The position numbers and the translations under genes were made by a program. Below, in pieces: positions 24,069-36,742 of a stretch of DNA of 64,000 nt. The notes beneath the pieces are model-generated. The model searched no databases. It was not told where the DNA came from and was given only the letters and a program-made list of their open reading frames with translations. How positions within the stretch are numbered: position 1 is the first letter of the stretch; every line of letters starts with the position of its first letter. The stretch lies in contig VJWN01000029.1 of NCBI GenBank assembly GCA_007644065.1, forward strand, positions 248,001 to 312,000, written 5' to 3'. The stretch comes from Margaritispora aquatica (lineage: Eukaryota > Ascomycota > Leotiomycetes > Helotiales > Discinellaceae).

Positions 24069-25278
24069 ATAGGTGTTGTGGGATGGGATTTGGGTACGGA
24101 GCGGTGTAAACCCCGCACACTTCGCAAGGACATGGTAACGGATATGGTCTTAGAAAAGTCAAACTGGGGGAACCCTGCTACGTTCAGAGTTTGGCTTTTG
24201 GAGTCTAACTGTCTTTCAAGGATACTGCGCGCTCGGTAGTTTTCTTTCTCTAAGTCTTTAGCATGAAGCAGTCATGCTTCTAGGTTTCTTCCTAACCAAG
24301 CAATCTCAAAAGTTCCAATATTGCCCATTGATGAATGCTAACGATGCTTCCCTTGCGTTTGGTGACACTCCTCCTGTAGAATATCATCTGTTTCTGTATT
24401 ACTCTGCTAAGAGACATATACACAAGCTAACTTGAAGTTGTACAACAATATATACATGTGTATAAACGAATAACGTGTGCCAATTAATCTATGGACAGGA
24501 AACAATTAATGATAGAAATCTAAAATTTAGTAGTGCAAGTATACTTATATCCCAAGTCATTTTAATTATAGATAGTGTACAAGTAAGCAATCTAGAGATT
24601 GTATTTTAACAATGGCATGCAAAGCTAGAATATTGTTTTCTGATGGGGAAATTTCGTTACTTTCTAAAATATTCCAAAGAGAAATAAATACTGTTTATTG
24701 CCCAAATTTGAGGATATAAATTTTATGTTTATTTATATTATTTATTAAACCTCAATCCTTGTATCTATTTTATAGAGAAAACCCTGATACTTACCCTCAA
24801 ATCAGACCATGGTGCTCTGTCACGTGACTTCACAATGTATCGTATCAGTGACTCAAACTAAACTTTTCTTCACAAGGTTCAAAGACATTATGTTCTATAC
24901 AAGTCATTAGTTCAACTACTTATATTATTAGCCTATCGATTGAAGATTCTCTTTGTTCTATACCTCGCAAATTGAGAATATGGTGGTTTGGCTGGTAAGA
25001 CTGTAAACCTTATATCTCAGGCGTGTAGCCCCCTTTGAAGAAACTCCGTACCGCACTCAGCAATACTTTGTTGGCCTGGCTGTGACTTCTTTAATCTAAG
25101 TGATCATCTATCTTGAGTATGTACACAACCATAATTCTACACGCTTTTGATCTTTTGTTAAACACATCTAACTTAAACAGGTTGATATAGGGCTGATATC
25201 GACAGGAAGGCCTGTTGCGGTCTTTGGGCTTTCTTATCATCACCATGCCTTGACTCTTCAGCCGTCCATCAAAATTTG
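24069..25278. other. AT-rich intergenic region
   Basis: Strongly AT-rich from about 24400 to 24780, with no coding frame of note. Confidence 0.5.
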
Positions 25279-26057
25279 ATGTCACATATCGCAATGAATT
25301 CTCAGATAATCGCCCTTCCACTGCTCCGTGGCGCTACCACACTAGATAATGCCTTGGAACAGGAGGAGAACATGCTTCTCAACTTAGCTTATCCCAAGCT
25401 ACGACTGGATTTCTTTGTCTTCCTCAACACTCATCGAACAAACATTGAGGAGACAGTTTCGCATCATCTAGGCTTGAGTGGATCAGAGGTTTGCAGGCTC
25501 GGAGAGGTAAAAGAGTGGATCCATGGGAATTTCAATGTTTGTATACCGGTTTACGTTGACCATTGGCATAAGCATCCTGAGAAACGGGTAATGATCAGAT
25601 ATCCTTTGCCTTACAAAATAGGTGAATCGACATATCCTGACAACGCCGATGAGAAACTTCGCTGTGAGGTCGCTACATTTATTTGGATACGAGAGCATTG
25701 TCCGGATGTCCCTATCCCGCATTTATGGGGATTTGGATTCGTGGGTGGCCAAAGTGTATGGAAGCAAAATACCCGCGTATTGTATCAGAATATTGGACTC
25801 CAAGGGTCAACGATGTCATAGATTCTAAACTCCAAGATAAACAAGCATATGAGAAAACGCTACACCAGAATTTCGAAGATGCTTCCAGCAAGAGTTGAAA
25901 GTATTACTTTGAGGTTGATTCAACATGTACAATACATTATGCCCTAAAGGCTGAGGATTTCCAGATCACTTCCTCTGACCTTATGGACTCTGCTATTGTT
26001 TGGGAGCCCAGCCCGCACACCTTTATTTCCATCGTTTCTCCTCGCATCATCTCCTGA
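25279..26057 (+). pseudogene. Truncated APH/choline-kinase-like phosphotransferase relic fused to an unknown fragment
   Basis: Residues 1 to about 160 match the N-terminal part of fungal phosphotransferase-family (APH-like) proteins: CRLGEVKEWIHGNFNVCIPVY, then KRVMIRYPLPYKIGE (nucleotide-loop and Lys region), then CPDVPIPHLWGFGFVGGQS. The kinase core that should follow, with HGD and DxD-type catalytic motifs, is absent. From about 25750 an unrelated frame takes over (KYPRIVSEYW, LQDKQAYEKTLHQNFEDA). It hits a stop at 25896-25898 and continues in frame as YYFEVDSTCTIHYALKAEDF to 26057. The arrangement points to deletion and joining of two gene fragments. A start at 25279 is the first plausible ATG. 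Confidence 0.6.
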
Positions 26058-27939
26058 CGATGATAATTAATGATAGATAGATATGTAAACATCAAAATAG
26101 AAGTCAACGCATATCATCTTATCGTTATCTTAAGTCTTGCATCATGCACTTCCCCTCTCGCAATCTCATTTGAGAAGAGGCTGCATATACACTCCAAGAT
26201 ATTCAAGCAGCGCGACCTCAAAATGGATTAGATTCAAAGTTTAAACGCTACCTAACGGCACGAATACAATTCGTCAACTCCAAATGTATTTTATAGAAGA
26301 CTATGAAAGAAAAAAAGAAAAAAAGGCTTGCATGCCACTGTTCTACAATGAAGTACACCATTCACATACACTAAGACCACAGTCACTCTACAGATTCCTG
26401 TGAGGTAGAAGTGGCGACGAGAACTATATAAAAAATGCTAAGATTTATTAATTAACGGAGTATTTGAGGTTCGTATTAGCTACTTCGAAAATCAGGAGCT
26501 CTGCTTCTTGTCGCAAAATTCAGAAACCAGGGAAATTATTACCCGTCGTTCGAAAGGACTTATAATGTCATCGAAATAGTTATTGACACAATATGTGCTT
26601 CAAAACTTTTGCTAACTTTGGTTCCTGCAGCATCTTCTAGCTCGCTCAGTCTTACACAAGATGATTATCCCAGTCACTATGGTAGATCTCGCTTACCTAA
26701 AAACAAAATATGGCTTAGATTTGGTTTTTGCATGTAGGAAGCGGAGCTGGACGTAATGAAAACGGAGCGTTTTTATTTTTAAATTTTTCCTAGACCAAGG
26801 GAAATGCCGATTAGCCTCTCAAATATAGGTTGACCCCCTGGTCATGACTCTAGAAAGTCAAAAGCACTCTGCCTAGGTTCCTCGTCTCTCTTGCTAAGTA
26901 GCACCTAACTACTACGACTCTGTCAAATGAGAGAATGCACACCAGTTCGTAGTTGAACATTGAGCTGGCGTACGATTCCATAAAGAATAGGCCGATTCCT
27001 TACAGTGAATGACTTTTGGTTATATATTTCTAAACAAGCTTGAAATTAATCTCCGACAATGATTGGCCTCAAAGCTCTGTATAATTGAGAACCAGAATAC
27101 GTATAGGTCACAGTGCTTCAGTATCTCTAGACATTTACTCGAGGGAATGTTCAACTTAATGCATGTATACTAGACTAGGTCTCTACCCTCCTATTCGGAA
27201 TTGATGCTGGTGGATTTAACAACTAGAATATGGACTTTGAGGATAAATTCATGTGAGGAAATCTTCATAGACAGACCTAAAAGTATATATTGAATTTTCG
27301 ACATACATGAGCTCTAGCACAATGACCGTAATTCCAAATAAAGACTAAGATAGCGCAGCAAGGAAACGCGAGCATTTAGTTGAGAATCGTATAAATACTC
27401 ACCATATCGTTACTCTTTCCTGGCTAACGTGAAAACGGGAACGAGATGTGCGAATGAATCGGGAGAAGACGTCGTGCCACCACGTTGCAGATTACACTTG
27501 TATATATGGAAGACTCAAAATTCGAAATGTTTCTCAAAACTTTTCATTCCTTCTATTGCTTCTTCCTCACTGCTTTTCCACCTTTCTCCAGACTCCAGAG
27601 AATTGGCAAGCGGGAATGCGCACCGAGAGCAAAGCAAAGGTCCATCTCAAAGCGTAGATGACAACAACAATAGTAGCTGTCACTCAATCGAAAATGCACA
27701 CTTCATTGTAATCACACTAAAGTGAAGAGAAAACTCCGGACATTCACAAGGCTTGCTCAATGCTAACAACAATGAACACCTAAAATGCCAATAAAAACCC
27801 TTATACTCCTCTCTCTCTCATATACTCCAAACCTCCTCAACATAACCCACTCACAAGTTTCTTAAGGCAAGTTAGGGGATTCCTAACTTCCACTGCATCA
27901 TAATGTAGTTTGACAAGAACTCAACTACAAGAAGAAAAA

Positions 27940-27963
27940 GAAGAAGAAGAAGAAGAAGAAGAA
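27940..27963. repeat. (GAA)n microsatellite
   Basis: About eight GAA/AAG trinucleotides in the gene-poor region. Confidence 0.9.
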
Positions 27964-28294
27964 AACGCAAGTCGTCCCCTGCCACACTACTTAGCTCGCT
28001 ATCACCAAATCGCTACTTACCTAACTCATCAAGGCATGCCCCTACGCAAACTGTCAAAGTGCGAAATCATCACTTCCTGATCTCAAACATAAATAAGATA
28101 CAATACAGTGGCTGAGCAGGAATTTGATTAGGACATGACAATCAGACATCCCTCCGTATTAGTTTGCTGTCGCCCATTGAGAAGTAGTCAGCATGTTGTT
28201 TTGCTTAGCGATCTACCTACACGATCGATATTTCAACTTCAAATTTCCTCCTCACAGCTGATTCCATATCGCTCTCGCTGTAGAAAATTAAGCG

Positions 28295-28631
28295 ATGAAT
28301 AAAACAGTTTCGAAATCGATAGCAGATCTCAGCGACACAGTGAGAATCGCGCAAGTCGCAATGGTGACGGATATCACACTAGGACGGCCGAGATTAAGTG
28401 ACAGCAACACCAACTCACCGACAAGTCCATACTTGATAGCAGAGAAAACAACATAATCCTCATCACTCAACAACAACAACAACAACAATACTACCGCACA
28501 ACAAAGCAGAGCACATGACCCATAACCCACAATCAACGTATAGGTATTTCCGACCCACCGCCGACCCTCAACCTCAACCTCAGCCACAACCTTCTACTTC
28601 AGATTCAGATTCAGATTCAGATTCGGATTGA
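28295..28631 (+). CDS. Two adjacent small frames, possible small gene
   Basis: The first frame (28295-28456) encodes 53 aa beginning MNKTVSKSIADLSDTV. The second (28515-28631) encodes 38 aa ending in PQPQPQPQ, then STSDSDSDSDSD and a stop. Between them lies a CAA repeat. The regular Pro-Gln and Ser-Asp dipeptides come from CCTCAA and GATTCA repeats. They may be no more than microsatellite translation, or they may be two exons of a small gene. A minus-strand frame also covers the region. Confidence 0.2.
28468..28488. repeat. (CAA)7 microsatellite
   Basis: Seven CAA trinucleotides in tandem. Confidence 0.9.
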
Positions 28632-31600
28632 TCTCCATACTTACCTGTCGCAGAAGTTCATGAAACGAAAAGTGAAACTTCCGCAAATGTTCGTAGTCTT
28701 GAGTGGGTTAGACATTCTGTGGGTAAATCTAACATTTCGTGATCGAGTCTATGTATTTATACTTCAATCCAGACCTTTCTTAGACAATCAGACGCTGAAG
28801 GCATGACTTTAGTTTTAGTTTTCTATTGAATCTGAATTAAGATTTTAATCTAACTCTATAAAAGCAATTGCAATGTGGAGTAAGAAGTAACCTAGAATTT
28901 AAGGTACCATCAATCATCGAGATTCCACCCCCTTCTAGCCAGCAAGCTATAAAGCCCTCGCTCGCTGGTATATTCGATTTGTGATATCCAAAGACGTTAG
29001 CTCAATCAGCAGCATTGTAGAAACAAGGAAAACGGTGGAAGGCTAAAGAACGGCTGGGCTCTGAAGCAATACCTGTGATAGAAAAGTGTGATGTTGGACT
29101 CAAATTACACAGAATCCAGGGAGTTAATGCTATGTATGATGAGACATGGGATGGGGACGGACTGCTGCCATGATATCTTTTTTTCCTGCTGTCAAGACCA
29201 GTAGCTGGCCCCGAATTCTCAAGATCAAAAAAACAACAGACTACCTACATTTCAACTCAGATTACCAGAATTCCAAAGTCCTGTCAGCTGTGCTCATAAG
29301 AGGTGTAGCAAGTACCAAGACGCCAGGATCCATGGCCACCTGCGCAAACCCCGCGTGAATGTAATGACTCTAGCAACATCCTACTCAGCCCTTTGTACTT
29401 CCTTCAACACCAAAAACCGACGCGAATAGGAATTTTTAGGAATTCAAACACAAAAATCATCGCTTGAAGGCTTGTGGCTCATCGGTCTACACTTCAGAAG
29501 ATAAAGTCTTGGTTACTAAGCAGTTCTAGCACCGAGTAGTGGTATAAAGCGGTCTCGAGGAAGTAAAGGGAACAAGACATAGAACTCGTGGAATCAGTTC
29601 GCTTCTCCATATTGGTGCCGTTTGGCTCGAGGAAACTTCATATTTAGCATTGGTAGGTAGGTATGGCTATAGTCCATAATTGAGCCAGGCAAGTGGCTGC
29701 TATCATTCTGTATAAACACGCCGAAGAATGACTCTTGAGATTAAAAGAGTTTGCCACATGAGAGAGGAATGAAAGCCTACCACTGCCAACCTCACCTACC
29801 TCGCCTTCCTGCTGCCACTGTGCATTTCTGTCTCCCCAAACTCGAAAAGCAGTAGTATTCCAAGTGGTGTGAAGTCAAGAGCCACTTGGCATCGATATCA
29901 GAATTAGCCATTGATTTGATGCAGCCCTATCGCACCAGAAGGCTCCTCACCTTCCAGAAGCTCAATTCAAAGAGCTTTCACACCCAATCCCCGACAAAAG
30001 ACTGCAAGCTCCTACCATCTCAATTCTAATACAATGGTCGCCTTCTTGAAATGACTTTAGTTTCATCATGTCTTGCCACTGGCTAGTACGTGGGGGCATC
30101 CTCCTGATACCTGTCTGTCCCAGATAGGAAGGAGTGAATCCTTGCCAGAGAGGCGAGAGAGACAGTCCGAAAATCCAGTAAGCGATGGATCCAGTACTAG
30201 TTCTGCAATGCAGTTGAGAGTGTGATCTAGTGAGTAATGGATTGGGGCAGGAGACAAGAGAATCAAAAAAGCCGAAGCATATCCAACCAATATTGAGTGA
30301 GAAGCATGAAATTGCCTGTCAATAGGGCAGATAGTATGATCCTCAGATGCGACGGACGCGAGCGCATTGTGCATGCCGCGTCTTGCGGACTACAGTTCCA
30401 TACCAACAACATGAGCGGAATGGACGGCCAAAACGTGGTGCAGCATGCTCCAAGGCATCTATGCATGGCATTGAGCTCGGCGGTGTTATGTTGCATTAGA
30501 ACCGGAGATGAGCCCTGACCGGTCTCTTGGTACTCAATCGGACCTTCTGGTTTAGGCTCTTGTTGATAAGATTCAACACGTGTAGAAGTGAAGCTGTCAG
30601 TAGGAGAGAGTTTCTTAATAGTTTGCCACAGAATTATTTGTTACCAAGCATCGGTGAGATGGAATGAGAAATTGGAATGACTGCATGGAGTGGATGGCAT
30701 CTTGTTCATGCCCCGAGCTGCGGGTGAGCTTCTGGGTATGCGAAGTGCAATAGGCAAACGAGACCCATGCAACTTGATGCATTGCATGAAAAATTGAAGA
30801 ACACATAGTTCTTCTCAAATCTGGGGAAAGGTATGTGCTCACGTATACGGTTACACGAGATGACGAAATTGAAGGATGATTCGTTCACACATCCAACAGA
30901 GGGTGTCATTGTCCACACATCGGATGGAAAATCTGGGGAAAGAAGAGACGTTGTAGGGCCGAGGTGGCTCGTGAGAATCTCCAACATTTATGCGTGACGT
31001 TGACTTTTGATTGTGAGACGTGTGGTGATTTATGCAGGAACGGCTGCAAAATAAAAGGTGTGGTTGCTCGAGAGAAATGACCAATCGAGGAGAATAGGAT
31101 ATTGTTGACGATGAAGTTTGGGGAAATAAGCTGCATCGCAAACAGCCATTAGACGAGATGCTTATCACTAGAGAATGCATCAAAAAGGGGAAGAATTTTG
31201 AGTTTCGCTTGCGCTTAATCTCCAGGTCACTTGGGCTGTTACAGCTCCCTCAGAAGGTCGCCGACGAGGTTGCATCGCAAGAGCTTCTGGAAGATATCCA
31301 GCTTCTCCTCCTTCCCAGATTCCAAAGACAGCGGGACGGAAGAACAAAAGAGAGGTGGTTCATAAATTCGACCGATTGGGGTTTTCTGCTGCACTATTGA
31401 TGCAGGGCAGCCAGCGGTTCGGCTGTGAATCCTGAAAAGGAGGTGTCTCCGGCACTGGTGAAAAGCGCGGAACATGCTTCATAGTGCCGTTGCAGGTAAA
31501 CACGGCCCGGTTCTGTGAGAATCGGGTCAGACTTGCGTCTCGCAACAAAGAAGCGTCATACTGTTTAAATACACCATATGTGATGTGATTGATGGGTTGA

Positions 31601-34600
31601 GGAATCAACTTTCGAGTAGCGAGAGTGCAAGTCTTGCGGGATCGTCCTTATCATCAATAGTCCAATGGCAGCCCCTGGCTCGTCACTTTTTGTCGGCCGC
31701 CCAATTTTCTCTTCTCAGAACAAAACCCTGTCAGGACAGAAGTGGCCCTGGCCTTTGATGCTCTGGTCGGTGTTGAAGATCATTTCGATGCAACGCTGAC
31801 TCGACGAACTCTGGGCCAAAGCCAGGTTCACCATGCTGCAAGTTCATTTATAACTCAGCCTTGCGAGAAAATCAATACTTCCTGGGCTCTGGGGGAGATT
31901 GCGGTGAAGCATTCCAAAGGCGTCCCGTCATCTTTAAGCGTTATCTGTGAGATTGTTCGACTGGGGAGAGCGGAGAATTTCGTGACGCGACAGTCGAAAT
32001 GAACACGATTGTTTTGAATTGCCGGCTGGCGAACGTTTGTAATTTTTTGCCGAATTTTTGGGTGAAGAAGGAGTATGTACTTCCGTATCGGACCCGTAGG
32101 TTTCCACATTGAGATGGTGACATACCTCCGTGGAGAGCCTGTGGGTACCTGCTTACTGGAACCGGAAGGATTGCTGGACACTAAATTTGTTTATTGACAC
32201 AGTCTGAATGGGAACTTGTTGAATGTCTGTTCGCACAAAGGTTAATCTTTGATATGCCGTACCCTTGTAACTCTCTTAACTTGGATGGAGAGCTGTGAAG
32301 AACTGGAACCGAGTTACTCTTTATTAGGAAACATCACCGATATGGAAATTGTAACCAGGAGCTTCGTTATTCCAGAAAAGCTGGGATTTTCAGCCATGCG
32401 CTTGGACGGGAATATGTTCATTTTTAGATATGTAACCTTCAGACCTGGGATTCAAGGTCAAGAGCTGTCTTGGTTCGAACCGGCCTAGGTATAGATTTCA
32501 GACGAGTTTGGGACACGGACTGTCTGATCGACTATCATTGGAATGAGATATCGGCAGATAAGTGAGGTGTTCATCGGTTCAGGTTCTATCGTTTCAAGAT
32601 TGTGCAATCGTCGGGAGCTCTTTTTTCCCTGAATGGAGAGGATGCTGCCTCAAGTTGAGGTTACCAAGCTTGGAGTTCATCGGCCATGATATACATCAAG
32701 TGGCAACTGAGGTTACCTCACCTCAACACTGAAATTCATTGTTTCTAGTATTAGTGCATTCATTTTTGAGCAAGCTCAGAAAACCCCAAGGTCCTTTCGA
32801 TTGATATCATGACTCAACGAGTTGTTGAGTTACTCTGAAGCCGTTATAAACTTCGGCTGATTATCCAATTCGGAATTCCCAGCCACTGTGCGCACTCCGC
32901 TCAATTGAATATGAAGCTTGCCTTTCAACTCACCGTCATACAGAGAAGTAAAGGGATATAGGATCGGGTATCAAGTGCCGAAAGGCTGTGGTTGATCTTA
33001 AACGGTCCATCAAGTTTTGAACAAAAACATGCATCAAATATTTAGAGCCTCACAAGGGATAAATTCTGTGTTCCGACACTTGCGCAACACAAAAGCTTGG
33101 ACGCTGGCGTTAATTCCTGCCTATCGTCGAATTTGAAAATAGATGTTCACACGTTTTTGATATGCAGCAGATCATGGCACAGCAGATACGCGATGTTACT
33201 CAAGGATTGATTGAACTCAACACAATTTGTTCAGCTGAACATGTTGACCTACATGATTCATTGTTGAATGAGCTCCGATTGTCGCGATTCTCGTGAAAGA
33301 TCAAAATCCTGATTGTCTGTTGGCTTTGCCGCCGTGGTGCTGATGGTACATCCAATACACTTCCTCATCACGATCACTGGTTGTTCCTTTGCGTGATAGG
33401 CTTCATCGTATGTCTCGAAGCCCAACGAGGATCCAGTCTGGTGAATACCGCGCCACATGATTGTTGTCCATCTGTTGTCTCTAGCATTTCTGGCCAACAT
33501 TTTCTTCTTTACGCCTCCCCGGTCGATCCGTCGCTGAACGTTGTGAAAGAAAGAAACATTTTGAGAGCACAGCGTGATGCTGTGAAACAAAAAACGCAAT
33601 ACAAAGTGGCGCTGATGGCTGTGTTTCGCTAGCGAGCCGTTTGACGGCAGGAGGTTTTCTTTTTTCGTCGCATTTCGCTGTGCTGGGGAGTAACGATAGG
33701 CAAACTCTTCAGCGAGGCACGCAATTCACGATTGTATGCCAACTGACCATCATCCCAACCTCCGAATGACGTTTAAAAAGTAATTGGGGGAGTCTTGAGT
33801 TTTGAGCAGCATGAACCAGTAAATGATGCCCAGCCTTGGCCCCTCTTCGAGCGGCATCTTGATCGCGAGGCTGTTCACGGTCCTGAGAGGCCCAACTCAA
33901 ACCAATTATATGTCTCAACTCAGCCATCAGTATTGATGCTTCAACCTGCTGAGGGTTGCCTGCGCTTAGACTTCAAGTCTCATTCGCAGGAATTCTGGAA
34001 TACAAAATATCAACCGCACCATATCGGCACTTCAGTCAGCCGTTCGAATGGCATTTTTTTTTGCTCTTCCGGCAACTGGAGGTACCGTAGACGGAAAAGG
34101 TTGGTTGTGATGAATTTCGAACCTCTGTCTGTAACACCTGGACAATGCTCAAAACGCCTCCTCTCCGACCCTTTGCACCCCATGCAGGAGGTCAACGGGC
34201 CAAGACAACATGCAGTTTTGAATTGAGATCTTATGCCAGGAGAAATCTTTTTGTTCTCGAACCATCTGTACTTCATACTCAGGCAAAATAGTCACATCAA
34301 CGTTCCAACCAGAAAAAGGCCGAATGTGGTAATCCATCAATTCTGCCATGCGACCAATTATGTAACTAAGTGGAGGGGTACGGGTTTTTCCTTGTCTGAC
34401 TGAGTGGTCTCGATGGGCTTGGGACTTGGGAGGCTTTTCTGCCATGCTGTGGGTGGGACGGGCCAATGGCTCCAAGAGCCGTCCGCTTCAAAGGGACCAC
34501 TGTGACTGTGGGTGTGTGGGCCCAAGAACTCAGGAACATTTGTCTGCTGCAACAGTCAGTGGGGACAACCGGCATATCTGCAGTGATTTGACCAGTCCTG

Positions 34601-34926
34601 ACTTTTTGTTGTATGACAGTTGACTTGCAAATGATGTCTTCCAGCTGCAGAAGTAAATACCAAGTCAGCCTATCTCCATCCACAACACAGCTTGGAATCG
34701 AGAGACATTGACAGGCTATCCTGTACCAAGGTAGATCGATTCGCAACGAACAGACGCATCACGCGCGGCAAAGCTGGCCAGGAGAGGGTGGTGGCGAATA
34801 ATGAACGGTTGGCTCGACTGGGCGGACTGTGCTGTGCCTCACTTCTCTCTTTGTTGTTCTTTTCTCGCCTGGATCGCTCTGCCATATGTCTCTGAGACGA
34901 GGCTGAGGTTGCGAACAGTGGAGCGA

Positions 34927-34946
34927 GCAAGCAAGCAAGCAAGCAA
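34927..34946. repeat. (GCAA)5 microsatellite
   Basis: Five GCAA units followed by the near-copy ACAA. Confidence 0.9.
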
Positions 34947-36742
34947 ACAAACGTACCTATCTGCGCCTCTTGATCTTGAAGGGTGGGAGGATGGATGTTG
35001 AACGGAGTTGGACGCTGATTTGGGACAAGACAGTTGAGTTCTAGCCGTGTGCCAATATTGGATATTGTATGATTTTCTTGGGAACTTGGGATCTCGGGAT
35101 CTTGCAGGTAAGGTAAAGAAAGGTAAGTAGGTACCTAAGGTGCTGTACGGAGTATATTCCATACGGCTCCTCGCTTGCACAGATCCGACAGCCTCAACTT
35201 GGGGCCGTTCTTGGACTAGCGTATTTCTAGCTTACTCAGGAGTCAGGTGCTCTCCACTTTTTCGTCCACTTCCAGTCCAGTCGTCCCAGTGCCAGTGAAC
35301 TCCCTCTCCCTCCACTCCACATCTGTCAACGTCTCACACTCTCACCCTCTCACCCTCTTTTCTTCGAGTCTCAGGCCTCAGATCTTCCTTCTCGCCCTTC
35401 TGCTCTTTTCCCATTCTTTCGTTGATCTCACTCGTACGAGTACTCATGTGGTGGATGTGGTGGTACGGATACGGAGATGCTTCAATGACTTCAATGCATA
35501 CCTTTACCTACCTACGGGAGATGGAGATGCTGTCCCTACTCATGGTTCATGACACGACACGGGATATCCTGTGAATTTCTTCCACCTTCATCCCAGGCCC
35601 AACCACTCGTTGTCCGCCGTCTCCTAGGATCGACCATCCCCCTACCACCCTCCAACCACACCACCAACCACACATTCACCACCACCACTTGATATGTTGC
35701 TCACTCTTCAACACACTCTCGGCTTGGGCTCGTCTGCACTTCTCATCGGCCAGTTCCTAACGGCCCCTGGATCCAGGACCCAGGAGTTTTCCATAACTGC
35801 ATGCTGTATGCATCCATCCATGCATACTACCAGTCCATGCAGTTGGCTAGGTATATACTACCCAGTACTGTCTAGTGTTCTTTAGTCCTCTACCAACAGT
35901 CTACCGCAGTCTAATGCACTCACACTCTTCCGTACCTTTTGCTAACCAGTTGAGTATTAGTCCCTCCGGCGTATTTCTCCATATCTCGCCTTTCTTCATG
36001 CTCAGTGGACAATCCAGACAATCCAAGACAAATCCACTGAAATCCACTTGACCGTCTCCCCCAATCATCCGTGTGTTGTCTTGGCATCTCGCCTCTCCTG
36101 GTTCATGGATCTCACTTTTGACGCCTATCTCACCTTGCTCACGCTGCTCGCTAGCATCTTTTTTTCCTCTCTCCATCATCCATCCTCGCAGGGGGAGGGG
36201 TTGAACAAGGTTGAACACCTCCTGGCTACCATTCTTTAGCCTCTTGCCCAAGTCGTCTCTCTGCGTGGAGGGAGATCCACTCAGTGGATGAGATCCCATT
36301 ATGCTTGCTCCTGTGGCTTTTCCCCCAGCACTATGTTATATGCGGCATGTCTCTCTTGAGTACCTCTCTTCTGCTACCGAGTCTCACTTAACTTCGTGCC
36401 CTCTCCCACTTACTAGTCACGTCCACTGTCAAAGTCTCTCGTTTTGCACTTCTCGAATTTTTGTTGAAACTCGTTTCCGTACACATACCACCTCAATGGA
36501 CTCATGAAACCATCCACAACTCTCACGGGCCCTCGCACCACACAGCGTTGAATACAAACATAGAAGGATCCAAAAGAACTTCTGAAGCTTATCAAGAAGC
36601 ATTACCCTGGAGTTTTTCGAGTCGACTGCAGAGGATCACCCCGCATATCAGCACTCTGGGAAGACGCATTGGGATTGTATGATATAAGGATTCCAATATC
36701 TCGCCTTCTTCGCCACACTCGTGCTACTTATATCCTACTATC

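Larger units (their letters stand above)
26058..36742. other. Gene-poor region, about 10.7 kb
   Basis: No frame here has recognisable motifs. The many 60-140 codon frames overlap on both strands and show no intron logic. Visible content: AT-rich stretches to about 27300, GAA and CAA microsatellites, a pair of small frames at 28295-28631, a TACCTACC motif (29652-29663, reverse orientation), a (GCAA)5 run, and a C/T-rich tract 35240-35420 with another TACCTACC (35504-35514). I saw no transposase, reverse transcriptase or terminal repeats. Confidence 0.45.

Noticed and set aside
28288..28587. 99-codon minus-strand frame with a poly-Leu stretch
   Set aside because: The Leu run comes from the CAA/TTG repeat; no other family feature.
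32460..32480. GGTTCGAACC, a tRNA B-box-like motif
   Set aside because: No A-box, acceptor stem or anticodon arm can be drawn around it; it is a palindrome by chance.
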